DNA from: Marinococcus halophilus | GTDB lineage: Bacteria > Bacillota > Bacilli > Bacillales > Marinococcaceae | DNA: 64,000 bases | Direction: 5' to 3' | NCBI RefSeq assembly: GCF_002265875.1 | Contig: NZ_NPFA01000001.1 | Location: 270,873-334,872, forward strand | In this document: positions 42,837-51,220 of the stretch, piece by piece | How the letters are laid out: the number at the start of each line of letters is the position of its first letter | How positions within the stretch are numbered: position 1 is the stretch's first letter | Notes under the pieces: generated by a model | Database searches by the model: none | Seen by the model: the letters and a program-made list of their open reading frames with translations, nothing else | What the model was told of the DNA's origin: nothing | Program-made: the position numbers and the translations under genes

Positions 42837-44165
42837 TTACTCTTCCGCTTCTTCGTCTACTGCCGGCTCTTCCGCTTCTTCAATATCTTCGCCTTCTTCG
42901 ACGCCGACCTCTTTGCGGAGACGCTCGAATTCTGTAGCCATTTCCTCGGACACCTGTTCCGGCGTCATTGAACCGGCCAAAAGCTCTTCACCAGTGCTTC
43001 CAATTACGTCCCACATACCGCTCGGCAGGTATTCCCGGTCAAAATATGGCTCAATTTCAATATCCTCATATTTGGCGTAGGAATCTTCATAGTAGCTCTC
43101 CGAATCTACGCTTTCGAGCGGGGACGGGAGGGCGGTAGCTTCAGCCATTGTTTTTGCATTTTCTTCTTCAGCCATAAAGGAGATGAACTCTTTCGCTTCT
43201 TCCTTCATGTCAGAATCATTCCAGACAGCCAGCGTATGGCGTTCGCCGCCGATCCAGCTCGGGTCGTCCCCTTCATGAATGGAAGGCACCGGCACCATTC
43301 CCACTTCCACATCCGGATTTAACTCTGTGACGTCAGCGCCGAATGAACCACCGGCAAAGATGAAAGCAATCTGGTTTTGGGCCATGAGATTTACAGCCTG
43401 GGCACCGTTAGCATTGACCGCGTCTTCGTTAACTAAACCTTCCTCGTGCATAGTCTGCAGCTGTTCCGGCAGGAATGTATAATTACTCCAGTCAAACGTA
43501 CCTTCTTTCAATTCTTCTTCATAATTGTTTTCACCTTCAGCAGAGGTCAAAAGCGGCGTAGCCATCTGATCGAAATACTGGGCGATTGCTCCGGCACCTT
43601 CCTGAGCCATAAACATCGGCGTCACTTCATCTCCAGCTTCTTTTTCGAGCTGCCTCATCGCTGCAAGCAGCTCATCGTATGTTTCCGGCGCTTCAATACC
43701 GTGCTCATCAAGAAGCGTTTTGTTGTAGCTGATCCCATCCAGCGCTTCGTTGATTGGATATGCATATAGTTTTCCGTTTTCGTCCGACAACAGCGAGCTC
43801 ATGTTATCGTTTAAATCGCTGGCCCACTCTTCCCCGGAAAGATCTTCAGTATAATCACCGTACCGATTCTGTGCCCAGCCGTGGGTATCGAAAACGTCCG
43901 GCATTTCATTGGAGGCCATCTGCACGCGGAGTTGGCTTTCATAATCCGCTCCTGGGAGGTTCACATTCACCTGGATGCCGCTCTCTTCTTCAAAGTCGGC
44001 AACGAGTTCTTCAAACGTTTCTTTTTCCGATTCATTCGTTACAGAAGAATATAGTGTTAATGTTTCGCCAGAATCTTCCCCTGAAGAGTCTCCCCCTCCG
44101 CCCCCGCATCCGCTCAATACTACCGCTGTAACGACAGGCATCGAAAGCAACAACCTTTTTTTCAT
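42837..44165 (-). CDS. Extracellular solute-binding lipoprotein of the alpha-galactoside importer
   Basis: 442 residues, RBS GGAAGGA. The lipobox is LSGC (Cys20), followed by a Gly/Ser/Asp/Glu flexible tether. The mature domain follows the family-1 binding protein pattern (MPDVFDTHGWAQNRYG, YAYPINEALDGISYNK). The last 20 residues are almost all Glu, Asp and Ala, an acidic tail that fits a halophilic secreted protein. First gene of the SBP-MalF-MalG-GH36 operon. A consensus cre box lies about 70 nt upstream, so carbon catabolite control is likely; no dedicated regulator is adjacent. Confidence 0.92.
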   Translation of the reverse strand: MKKRLLLSMPVVTAVVLSGCGGGGGDSSGEDSGETLTLYSSVTNESEKETFEELVADFEEESGIQVNVNLPGADYESQLRVQMASNEMPDVFDTHGWAQNRYGDYTEDLSGEEWASDLNDNMSSLLSDENGKLYAYPINEALDGISYNKTLLDEHGIEAPETYDELLAAMRQLEKEAGDEVTPMFMAQEGAGAIAQYFDQMATPLLTSAEGENNYEEELKEGTFDWSNYTFLPEQLQTMHEEGLVNEDAVNANGAQAVNLMAQNQIAFIFAGGSFGADVTELNPDVEVGMVPVPSIHEGDDPSWIGGERHTLAVWNDSDMKEEAKEFISFMAEEENAKTMAEATALPSPLESVDSESYYEDSYAKYEDIEIEPYFDREYLPSGMWDVIGSTGEELLAGSMTPEQVSEEMATEFERLRKEVGVEEGEDIEEAEEPAVDEEAEE

Positions 44166-44233
44166 AAAATAACATCCTTCCCTGAATTTTTATTTAGTAA
44201 ATTTTTATTCGTTTTTATTAAGTTAACACATTG

Positions 44234-44248
44234 AGCAAACGCTTTCAA
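44234..44248 (-). promoter_or_regulatory. cre box of the alpha-galactoside operon
   Basis: Minus strand TTGAAAGCGTTTGCT fits the 15-nt consensus WTGNAANCGNWNNCW at every position. Confidence 0.8.
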
Positions 44249-44421
44249 TAAAAGTTTGAAAATTAATTTAATTATGTTTCGCTTCGTCTGATTCTATTGA
44301 TAAATGCCTTTGTTTAATGAATTAACAAAGATATACCAAACTATTTTATCTTTCTCTGCTGTTAATAATGTAATCATTCACCATTAGCTTTTAGTTATAT
44401 TTTAGTAAATTTATTGATGAA

Positions 44422-44457
44422 AAAGCTGTATTCCTTCTTAAAAAGGCAATACAGCTA
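44422..44457 (-). terminator. Intrinsic terminator after the HisK-type phosphatase gene
   Basis: AGCTGTATT/AATACAGCT stem with an inner CCTT/AAGG pairing, then CTTTTTC on the minus strand. Confidence 0.75.
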
Positions 44458-44469
44458 GCTTTTGTACAC

Positions 44470-45276
44470 TTATAAATAAACATCCACCGGGCGTCTCTGC
44501 CGAAAAAATCTCCAGGAACGATAGCCAATCTGCTTCAAACGCTTTTGTACTTCTTCCAGGTCTTCCCCAATCCTTTCGGGTACATGGGCATCAGAACCAA
44601 AAGTTACGGGAACGCTGTAGTACAGGGCGCGTTCAAGCAGATCGTCCGACGGATACCAGCCCCCGCAGTATTTAGTTTTACCCGATGTGTTAATCTCAAT
44701 GGCCGTCCCTTCCTGCCCAATCACCCGGAGAGCTTCGTCCACCTTCGGAGTATCGATCTCTGCTGCGTAGGGAAAATAACCCTTCAGGGCATCAATATGG
44801 CCTAAAATATCAAACATTCCGCTTTTGGCAGAGAGCATAATCTGGCGGTAATACTCTTCCTTTACCTGACGGATATCTGCATCATCCATACCGTCCCATC
44901 TTGAAGTGTCGAAAATATTTATGCCGTTTACAAAATGGACCGAACCGATCACGTAATCCATCGGATAGTTGTCATACTGCAGACGATACGGCTTCTCCTG
45001 GTTCGGAAAATAATCGGATTCCACTCCGATCAGCACTTCAATATCATTTATGTATTTTTCTTTCAGCTGACGAATTTCTTCAATATAGACCGGAAATTCT
45101 CCTTTAGCCATCGTAATGCGGGGATAAGGATGTTCTTCGCTACTTGCAAAGAACGGGGAATGGTCGGAAATACCGATCACGTCCAGCTTTTCCCGGATCG
45201 CTGCCTGGATATAATCCTCAATGGTTCCTTCTGCATGTCCGCAACGATCATGATGGTTGTGAAGATCAAATTTCAT
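44470..45276 (-). CDS. Histidinol-phosphatase-like PHP hydrolase (HisK family)
   Basis: 268 residues from the ATG at 45276 with AAAGG upstream; a GTG at 45285 is in frame but closer to the RBS. Metal motifs of the PHP fold: DLHNHHDRCGHAEG at 4-17, ISDHSPF, GVESDY, GHIDAL, and GSDAH near the C-terminus. HisK enzymes remove phosphate from L-histidinol phosphate. No other histidine gene is adjacent, and it sits between two sugar operons, so a different small phosphate ester is possible. Confidence 0.85.
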   Translation of the reverse strand: MKFDLHNHHDRCGHAEGTIEDYIQAAIREKLDVIGISDHSPFFASSEEHPYPRITMAKGEFPVYIEEIRQLKEKYINDIEVLIGVESDYFPNQEKPYRLQYDNYPMDYVIGSVHFVNGINIFDTSRWDGMDDADIRQVKEEYYRQIMLSAKSGMFDILGHIDALKGYFPYAAEIDTPKVDEALRVIGQEGTAIEINTSGKTKYCGGWYPSDDLLERALYYSVPVTFGSDAHVPERIGEDLEEVQKRLKQIGYRSWRFFRQRRPVDVYL

Positions 45277-45336
45277 TTTTCTCACCTTTCCTTTTTCTTT
45301 TTATCGTATCATGTCCGTCATAAAAATCTATTTTAA

Positions 45337-45356
45337 AAATGGTATAGACATCTATA
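45337..45356 (+). promoter_or_regulatory. NagR dre operator 1 (PTS gene)
   Basis: AATGGTATAGACATCTATAT resembles the NagR/DasR site (TGGTnTAGACCA type). It overlaps the region just before a TATAAT at 45357-45362. Confidence 0.82.
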
Positions 45357-45374
45357 TATAATGTGTTACTATGT

Positions 45375-45389
45375 TTGTAAGCGTTACCT
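45375..45389 (+). promoter_or_regulatory. cre box of the PTS gene
   Basis: TTGTAAGCGTTACCT fits WTGNAANCGNWNNCW at every position. It lies just downstream of the likely -10, where bound CcpA would block the polymerase. Confidence 0.7.
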
Positions 45390-45436
45390 TATAGATGTTG
45401 CCAGATTCTCTGACAGAGTTTTTAAATTTTTAAGAA

Positions 45437-45456
45437 AATTGGTATAGACATCTATA
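45437..45456 (+). promoter_or_regulatory. NagR dre operator 2 (PTS gene)
   Basis: AATTGGTATAGACATCTATA, identical to operator 1 over GGTATAGACATCTATA and placed exactly 100 bp downstream of it. Confidence 0.85.
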
Positions 45457-45508
45457 ACTAAAATAAGGTACATTTTCATCATACATTCTATTAGAGGGGG
45501 ATCTACTT

Positions 45509-46909
45509 ATGCTTGGAAACATTCAAATCATGGGCAAGTTCCAAAAGCTCGGACGTTCATTGATGCTTCCGATCGCAGTCCTGCCGGCTGCCGCTCTTAT
45601 TCTGCGCTTCGGGCAGGAGGATCTGCTCGATATTGCCTTTGTCGCCAACGCCGGCCAGTTTATTTTCGATAACCTGGCACTGCTGTTTGCGGTAGGACTG
45701 GCGATTGGTTTTTCCAGGGACGGCAGTGGCGCCGCCGCACTCGCGGGCGTTGTCGGTTATTTAATTTTAACTGGAGGATTAGAAGGCATAAACGAAGATA
45801 TTAACATGGGAGTGTTTGGCGGCATAATCGCAGGTATTACGGCCGGACTATTATATAACCGCTTTTATAACATTCAGCTGCCGCAGTTCCTCGGCTTCTT
45901 CGGGGGCAGGCGGTTTGTGCCTATTATTACGGCCGTTACGATGCTCGTATTTGCGTTTATTTTCGGCTATGTGTGGCCGCCGGTACAGACTGGTATTGAC
46001 CAGGTTACCAATGTAATTACAGGAACTGGAGCTGCCGGAGCCGGGCTGTACGGATTTTTAAACCGACTCCTGATTCCAACCGGCCTGCATCATATAATTA
46101 ATGTGTACATTTGGTTTGATTTTGGTTCTTTTCAGGGCTATAACGGTGAGATCACTCGTTTCTTAAATGGTGACCCGGATGCTGGCGCCTATACTGCCGG
46201 ATTCTTTCCAATCATGATGTTCGGCCTTCCGGGCGCGTGTCTCGCCATGATTCTGGCTGCAAAGCCGGAGCGTCGCAAAGAAGTTGCCGGTATGCTCGGC
46301 AGCCTGGCACTCACTTCTTTCCTGACCGGTATTACGGAACCGATTGAATTTACATTTATGTTCCTTTCCCCGCTGCTTTACGTCGTGCACGCGCTCATGA
46401 CCGGGCTTGCGATGGTGGTAACATTCCAGCTGGGAATATTGGACGCCTTTGGTTTTTCCGCCGGCTTTATAGACTACTTGCTCAACTTCGGCATTGCGAC
46501 CAAGCCTGTGCTGCTGCTAGGGGTAGGATTAGTATTCGGTGTTCTTTACTTCGTGGTTTTCTCAGTGCTGATCCGGCTGCTGAACATTAAAACACCGGGC
46601 CGCGAGGATGAAGAAACGGTCACCACAGCTAATACGTTCAGCGGCGATGATAAATATGAGTCGCTCGCTAAAAACTATGTAGCTGCTCTCGGGGGCTACT
46701 CCAACATCCAGTCGATTGATAACTGCGTAACGAGACTGCGTCTTCAGATGAACGATATGGACGAAGTTGATGAAGACCAACTGAAGCAGAACGGAGCACG
46801 GGGTGTGGTGAAGGTAGATAAAACCAATCTGCAAGTCATTATTGGTACAGAGGTTGAATTTGTCGCTGACGCAATGCGTACCCAGGATCCTGACTCCAAG
46901 GTGGAATAA
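45509..46909 (+). CDS. nagP: PTS transporter IICB, N-acetylglucosamine type
   Basis: 466 residues, RBS AGAGGGGG. IIC part about 1-370 with eight to ten membrane helices and the motifs MGKFQKLGRSLMLPIAVLPA, IPTGLHHIINV and TGITEPIEFTFMF. IIB part about 395-466 with the phosphocysteine in DNCVTRLRL (about Cys408). A IIA domain is absent, so phosphate must come from a shared IIA. The dre operators and the distant nagA-nagB-nagR operon make N-acetylglucosamine the expected sugar. It imports the sugar as N-acetylglucosamine 6-phosphate. Confidence 0.93.
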   Translation: MLGNIQIMGKFQKLGRSLMLPIAVLPAAALILRFGQEDLLDIAFVANAGQFIFDNLALLFAVGLAIGFSRDGSGAAALAGVVGYLILTGGLEGINEDINMGVFGGIIAGITAGLLYNRFYNIQLPQFLGFFGGRRFVPIITAVTMLVFAFIFGYVWPPVQTGIDQVTNVITGTGAAGAGLYGFLNRLLIPTGLHHIINVYIWFDFGSFQGYNGEITRFLNGDPDAGAYTAGFFPIMMFGLPGACLAMILAAKPERRKEVAGMLGSLALTSFLTGITEPIEFTFMFLSPLLYVVHALMTGLAMVVTFQLGILDAFGFSAGFIDYLLNFGIATKPVLLLGVGLVFGVLYFVVFSVLIRLLNIKTPGREDEETVTTANTFSGDDKYESLAKNYVAALGGYSNIQSIDNCVTRLRLQMNDMDEVDEDQLKQNGARGVVKVDKTNLQVIIGTEVEFVADAMRTQDPDSKVE

Positions 46910-46914
46910 CAATT

Positions 46915-46943
46915 GCCCCCGTTTTAAAGGCGGGGGCTTTTTC
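46915..46943 (+). terminator. Intrinsic terminator after nagP
   Basis: GCCCCCG/CGGGGGC stem, 9-nt loop, then TTTTT. Confidence 0.88.
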
Positions 46944-46994
46944 TCTGCCAAAAAACAGGTATACTTTTACCGTGCAGAAAGGATGATATATATT

Positions 46995-47723
46995 ATGATA
47001 GAAAAATATTTCTCCCGAATCCACCAGCAGCTGAATGCTGTGGAAGAAAAAGAAAGCGCGCCGATGGAAGCATGCGCAGAAGCCATTGCCAAAACGCTTG
47101 AGCAGGACGGCCTTGTGCATTTGTTTGGATGCGGGCACTCCCACCTTCTTTCGCTCGAAGTCTACTACCGGGCCGGCGGGCTCGTGCCGATCCATCCCAT
47201 TCTTCATGAACCGCTAATGCTCCATGAAGGAGCTCTCCGGTCCTCAGAGCTTGAGCGGACAAACGATTACGCCCAAACGTTTTTAGCGGACGAGCATATT
47301 CAGCCGGAGGACACGGTGATTGTTATCTCTACGTCGGGAAGAAATCCTGTTCCGGTTGACGTCGCCCTTCATGCCAAAAAAGCCGGCGCTAAGGTTGCCG
47401 GCCTGACATCGGTTGCTTATTCTTCGGCCCAGCCCTCCCGCCATAAGGATGGATTAAAACTGATGCATGTGGTTGATATCGTTCTCGATAACCATGCCCC
47501 TTCCGGCGATGCCCTGCTTACGCATCCAGCACTCACTGCCCCCTTTGCTTCAAGCTCTACGGCGATAGGAACGGCTATGCTGCAGGCAATTATTGCCCGG
47601 GCCATTGAGATCACGACAGACCGCGGAAACATGCCCCCTATCTTTGCGAGTGGCAATGCTGATGGCGGGGACGACCAAAACGAACAGTGGCTGGAGAAGT
47701 ACCGGGACCGGCTGGGGCTTTAA
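46995..47723 (+). CDS. SIS-domain sugar-phosphate binding protein
   Basis: 242 residues from the ATG at 46995, AAAGGA upstream. One SIS domain: FGCGHSHLLSLEVYYRAGG near residue 35, VISTSGRNPVPVD near 115, and a C-terminal NMPPIFASGN loop. SIS proteins bind or isomerise phosphosugars, as in MurQ or GmhA-like enzymes. The single-SIS length and lack of a MurQ signature argue against a MurNAc-6-P etherase. Position after nagP suggests amino-sugar metabolism, but it has its own leader after the terminator. The exact reaction is unknown. Confidence 0.8.
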   Translation: MIEKYFSRIHQQLNAVEEKESAPMEACAEAIAKTLEQDGLVHLFGCGHSHLLSLEVYYRAGGLVPIHPILHEPLMLHEGALRSSELERTNDYAQTFLADEHIQPEDTVIVISTSGRNPVPVDVALHAKKAGAKVAGLTSVAYSSAQPSRHKDGLKLMHVVDIVLDNHAPSGDALLTHPALTAPFASSSTAIGTAMLQAIIARAIEITTDRGNMPPIFASGNADGGDDQNEQWLEKYRDRLGL

Positions 47724-47735
47724 CAGTAAGAAAGA

Positions 47736-49100
47736 TTAAGAGAGGCTGTAAACTTTTTCCTTCCTTTTCACTACAATCTTTAACCGTACGAAAAAACCGA
47801 TCGCGGCGCTTGTCAGTCCGACAGTAATACCGAGCCAGAGACCAAAAGGGCCAAGCGGCGTCGCAACAGCAAGCAAATAGCCGGCCGGCAGTCCGAGGGC
47901 CCAGTAGGATACAAGGGCGGTGAAAAAAGGCACCGTTACGTCTTTATAGCCCCGGAGCACACCCTGAAGCGAGGCCTGCGCAGCGTCTGAAATCTGATAG
48001 ACAATCGCAAACAGGAAAAACTGAGCCGCCAGCTGCACTACTTCTCCATTGGCCGTGTAAATATAGGCAATCGGTTCGCGCAATAGAAATATTCCTATGG
48101 ACGCCACGCCTAATATGCCCATGGCTGCCGTTACCCCGAGGCGCGTATACGCTTTGGCCCCCTCCAGGTAACCGCCGCCAACTTCAAAGGCAACCACTAT
48201 CGTCAGCGCGATAGAGATGCTCAGGGGCACCATAAATACCAGGGACGTGAAGCTGAGCGCCACCTGGTGGGCAGCGACCGTCACAGTGCTGAACAGCGAC
48301 GCCATCAGAAGGCTCACTGCCGAAAAAATACTTGATTCAAAAAACAGTGACATGCCCATCGGCACGCCGATCCGCAGCTGCTCTTTCCACGCCTGCCAGG
48401 AGGGCCTGTACCAATCTAAAAAGATGCGGAACCGTCTCATTGCCGGGATACGAAACGTCATTATAATGCTGAACGCAAAAATGATCCAGTAGGAAATTGC
48501 CGTGGCATAGCCCGCCCCGATGCCGCCAAGCTCCGGAAAGCCAAATTTGCCAAAAATTAATACGTAATTAAAAAATGCATTAAACGGAAGCGTGCCAAGC
48601 ATAATAACCATCGTAATCCGTGTATGTCCCTGGGCATCAAAAAAGTTCCGGAGCACAATCGACAGGAAGAACGGAATAATTCCAAAAGCAAGGCCGATCA
48701 AATAATGGGCCGCAATCCGTTCAACGCCCGGCTCAAGTGACATAAAAGAAAGAGCCGGGCTTAAAGCCGCTGCTCCGAGCGCCATAACAAGCAACCCGAA
48801 AAGCACGCCCAGGTACAGACCCTGCGTAATTGTGCCGGCGATTTTCCTTCCTTCCCCGGCTCCAAGCTGCTGCGAAACAATCGGGGTGATGGCGAGCAGG
48901 ATGCCGTTCACCGCTGTAAACACCGGCATCCACAGGTTCGCCCCGATCGCAACGCCAGCCAGGTCATCGGTGCCGGCCCGCCCGGACATGATCGTATCTA
49001 TTAAATTCATGCCAAAATAGCTTAGCTGCGTAATCAGAATGGGCACTAAAATAACCATAAACAACCGCAGTTTTTCTTTAATTGTTTCTGCGTGATACAT
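47736..49100 (-). CDS. MATE-family multidrug/sodium antiporter (NorM type)
   Basis: 454 residues, RBS AGGAGG. Twelve hydrophobic helices arranged as two MatE halves: ILITQLSYFGMNLIDTIMSGR in the first and a parallel segment around residues 240-260. The NorM-like DLAGVAIGANLWMPVF loop is present. It likely exports cationic drugs or metabolites using sodium or protons. It converges with the SIS-protein gene; only 12 nt separate them and no terminator is apparent. Not evidently linked to the amino-sugar genes. Confidence 0.92.
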   Translation of the reverse strand: MYHAETIKEKLRLFMVILVPILITQLSYFGMNLIDTIMSGRAGTDDLAGVAIGANLWMPVFTAVNGILLAITPIVSQQLGAGEGRKIAGTITQGLYLGVLFGLLVMALGAAALSPALSFMSLEPGVERIAAHYLIGLAFGIIPFFLSIVLRNFFDAQGHTRITMVIMLGTLPFNAFFNYVLIFGKFGFPELGGIGAGYATAISYWIIFAFSIIMTFRIPAMRRFRIFLDWYRPSWQAWKEQLRIGVPMGMSLFFESSIFSAVSLLMASLFSTVTVAAHQVALSFTSLVFMVPLSISIALTIVVAFEVGGGYLEGAKAYTRLGVTAAMGILGVASIGIFLLREPIAYIYTANGEVVQLAAQFFLFAIVYQISDAAQASLQGVLRGYKDVTVPFFTALVSYWALGLPAGYLLAVATPLGPFGLWLGITVGLTSAAIGFFVRLKIVVKRKEKVYSLS

Positions 49101-49194
49101 ACTCTGCCTCCTGCTGACATTCCCGTCCGTGCTTACTCATCTGTATAGAATAACATTGATCAGCAGGAAAAAGCACTGCATTCACGCAGACAGC

Positions 49195-49683
49195 TTATGG
49201 GCTGTCCATGTTTCCGTAGGTTACTTCAGTGCTATGAGAATACAGTTCGATTATATTGCCGAATGGATCCTCCATATATACAAGCCGGTACGGTTTTCCC
49301 TCTCTTGGTGCCCATATCCGGCTCCGCTTTTTTCCTCCCTCCGCTTCTATGCGTGCGGCGGTTTCTTCAATGCCAGAGACGAGCAGGCACAGATGAAAAA
49401 AACGTTGCTGCCACGGCGGGCCTTCCTTCAGTTCAGGCTTGGGATCAACAAATTCAAACAGCTCGAGACCTACCTGATTGCCTGTGGTCAGATGCGCGTT
49501 GCGCATCTCTTTTACTTCTTCGCCGAGAAGATCCATCGTCATATTCGTGGAGGCGTCGTCCGTCCCCTCAGCTTTCGCCGTAAAAGGACCAGCCAGAAGC
49601 TCAAAATCCAGCACCCGTGTGTACCATTCGACAGCAGCGTCAATATCCGGAACGGTTAAACCGATGTGGGTGATTCCAGTCAT
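49195..49683 (-). CDS. VOC-superfamily (glyoxalase/bleomycin-resistance) protein
   Basis: 162 residues, RBS AAGGAG. It opens MTGITHIGLTVPDIDAAVEWY with the first metal His, and closes with DPFGNIIELYSH with the metal Glu. Other candidate metal residues are on the strands ending in RFFHLCL. It resembles methylmalonyl-CoA epimerase and lactoylglutathione-lyase relatives. Substrate unknown. A terminator-like hairpin (49707-49736) stands directly upstream, so it probably has its own promoter or is read from a leaderless unit further up. Confidence 0.88.
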   Translation of the reverse strand: MTGITHIGLTVPDIDAAVEWYTRVLDFELLAGPFTAKAEGTDDASTNMTMDLLGEEVKEMRNAHLTTGNQVGLELFEFVDPKPELKEGPPWQQRFFHLCLLVSGIEETAARIEAEGGKKRSRIWAPREGKPYRLVYMEDPFGNIIELYSHSTEVTYGNMDSP

Positions 49684-49706
49684 AATCTCACTCCTTTTTC
49701 ATACAA

Positions 49707-49736
49707 AAGCCGTTCCCATTATGGGAACGGCTTAAT
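49707..49736 (-). terminator. Hairpin terminator upstream of the VOC gene
   Basis: AAGCCGTTCCCAT/ATGGGAACGGCTT perfect stem, followed on the minus strand by TTTTG. Nothing but a very short ORF precedes it. Confidence 0.7.
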
Positions 49737-49776
49737 CCTATATGGGTTAAAACCGATCTAGTATACCCGTCTGCGC

Positions 49777-49803
49777 TCACCGGTTCCATTCCGCTTTATT
49801 CAA
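49777..49803 (-). pseudogene. Eight-codon ORF in an otherwise complete transcription unit; possible gene remnant or leader peptide
   Basis: TTG-initiated ORF (MNKAEWNR then stop) preceded by AAGGAGAGG and a perfect cre box (49821-49835), and followed about 40 nt later by a terminator. All control elements of a gene are present but the body is missing. It could be a deletion remnant, a leader peptide or chance. Confidence 0.35.
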
Positions 49804-49820
49804 GATTCACACCTCTCCTT

Positions 49821-49835
49821 TTGAAAGCGTTATCT
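49821..49835. promoter_or_regulatory. cre box upstream of a missing or minimal gene
   Basis: TTGAAAGCGTTATCT fits WTGNAANCGNWNNCW at all 15 positions. Confidence 0.75.
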
Positions 49836-49882
49836 TAAATATAATGTAGCACGGTCCTTCCCGGGAAAAAAGAGCCAGGGCA

Positions 49883-49911
49883 TAAAAAAACATCCGGCCA
49901 GAAGCCGGATG
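49883..49911 (-). terminator. Intrinsic terminator after the flavin reductase gene
   Basis: CATCCGGC/GCCGGATG stem, 5-nt loop, seven T on the minus strand; it starts three bases after the stop codon. Confidence 0.88.
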
Positions 49912-49913
49912 AA

Positions 49914-50372
49914 TTATTCCATGTAGCGGTATTTGCCTTCAAAATAAACGAGCGGTGCTTCGTCCTGGACAGTCACATTCTCCACCGAACCGATAAACAG
50001 CGTATGGTCTCCGGCATCGGCTTCATTGTATTTCGTGCAGGCAAGCTGTGTGATGGCTCCTTCAATAACCGGACGGTCTTCAAACCGTTCAAAGTTCACC
50101 CCCGCGTCGTCCTCCGACTGGCGGGCGAAGTAGCGTGACACTGCTTCCTGGTTGTTGCCGAGGACGCTGATAGCGAACTGGTCTGTCTGCTGCATGTATT
50201 CGTGCATCGAGGCTGTTTTTGCGACAGAGATCAGGATCAGCTTCGGCTCGAGCGACACAGACATGAACGCATTCGCCGTCATGCCGTGGATTTCCCCTTC
50301 AAGCTCTGTTGTAAGCACCGTCACCCCGGTCGTAAATTTGCCCATTGCTGCTTTAAACAATCGATCATCCAT
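49914..50372 (-). CDS. Flavin reductase-like protein (HpaC/RutF family)
   Basis: 152 residues from the ATG at 50372, GGGAGG 8 nt upstream; a further ATG at 50390 has no RBS. MGKFTTGVTVLTTELEG, GMTANAFMSVSLEPKLILI and the C-terminal LVYFEGKYRYM are signatures of FMN-binding flavin reductases. These supply reduced flavin to two-component monooxygenases. No monooxygenase gene is adjacent, so the partner is elsewhere or the protein acts alone. Cytoplasmic single-gene unit. Confidence 0.88.
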   Translation of the reverse strand: MDDRLFKAAMGKFTTGVTVLTTELEGEIHGMTANAFMSVSLEPKLILISVAKTASMHEYMQQTDQFAISVLGNNQEAVSRYFARQSEDDAGVNFERFEDRPVIEGAITQLACTKYNEADAGDHTLFIGSVENVTVQDEAPLVYFEGKYRYME

Positions 50373-50465
50373 TTTTGCGGCCTCCCTCATTATCGGCTAA
50401 TCGTTATCCTGCGAGCATTTTAACGTAAATCAGCCAAGAAAACCAGGAAAGCCGCTCCCGGCCGG

Positions 50466-51194
50466 TCAGCCCTGCCGGGGCATATGAATACGGAATTTAT
50501 ACCGGTCTCCGCGATAAGAGGAGATAACGTGTTCAAACGGAGCCCCGGCCGCGGTATAGGTGGTCCGGGATATTAAAAGCACCGGCGCTCCCGGCACGAT
50601 GCCGAGAAGCTCCGCTTCACGCTCTGAGGCAAGGGATGCCTCCAGGGACTGATCCGCAGAGCCGATGGTAATGCCGTACTCCTGTTCAAGCCGGTTATAA
50701 ATAGATCCTGACGCCGCTTCCTCGCCGAGTCCTGGAAACATATCCGCGTTCAGGTAGGAATTTTCAAGCGCCATCGGCTTATGATCGGCAAGCCGCAACC
50801 GCTCCATCCGGTAAACGGACCTGCCCTCCAGCTGGAGCAGTCTCGCCGTTGCCGTATCTGCTTCTTCCATTTGAAACAGCTGCAGCTCGCTGCTTGCTTT
50901 CATGCCCCGGGCTTTCATATCCTCAGTAAAGCTCGTAAGTCCCTGAAGCGTCTGTTCAAGCTTAGGTTCAGCTACAAATGTGCCTTTCCCCTTTTCCCTT
51001 GTCAGAAGCTGTTCGCTTACAAGCTCTGTTACTGCCTGGCGGACGGTCATGCGGCTCACATCAAATTCCTCCGCGAAAATGCGCTCGGACGGGAGCATAT
51101 AGCCCGGAGGCCATTCGCCGTTCTCAAGCTTTTCACGAATCATTTCTTGTATTTGATAATAAATAGGAAGCGGGGATTTTTTATTAATTTTCAT
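50466..51194 (-). CDS. nagR: GntR/HutC-family repressor of N-acetylglucosamine genes (NagR/YvoA)
   Basis: 242 residues, RBS GGGAGG. The winged helix at about 1-72 includes the sequence SERIFAEEFDVSRMTVRQAV. The UTRA effector domain follows (LTSFTEDMKARGMKASSEL, MERLRLADHKPMALENSYL). It is the third gene after nagA and nagB, matching the YvoA arrangement. It should bind the three dre operators in the window and release them on amino-sugar phosphate binding. Confidence 0.92.
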   Translation of the reverse strand: MKINKKSPLPIYYQIQEMIREKLENGEWPPGYMLPSERIFAEEFDVSRMTVRQAVTELVSEQLLTREKGKGTFVAEPKLEQTLQGLTSFTEDMKARGMKASSELQLFQMEEADTATARLLQLEGRSVYRMERLRLADHKPMALENSYLNADMFPGLGEEAASGSIYNRLEQEYGITIGSADQSLEASLASEREAELLGIVPGAPVLLISRTTYTAAGAPFEHVISSYRGDRYKFRIHMPRQG

Positions 51195-51220
51195 TCACGG
51201 CGTCCTCCCGTTTTACATTT

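Larger units (their letters stand above)
44166..44469. other. 304-bp intergenic region
   Basis: AT-rich promoter region of the alpha-galactoside operon. It contains the cre box at 44234-44248 and, at its right side, the terminator of the phosphatase gene at 44422-44457. No gene was seen. Confidence 0.5.

Noticed and set aside
46842..46994. N-terminal extension of the SIS protein into the nagP gene
   Set aside because: It would overlap the end of nagP and pass through its terminator hairpin. The RBS lies before 46995, and SIS homology begins just after that ATG.
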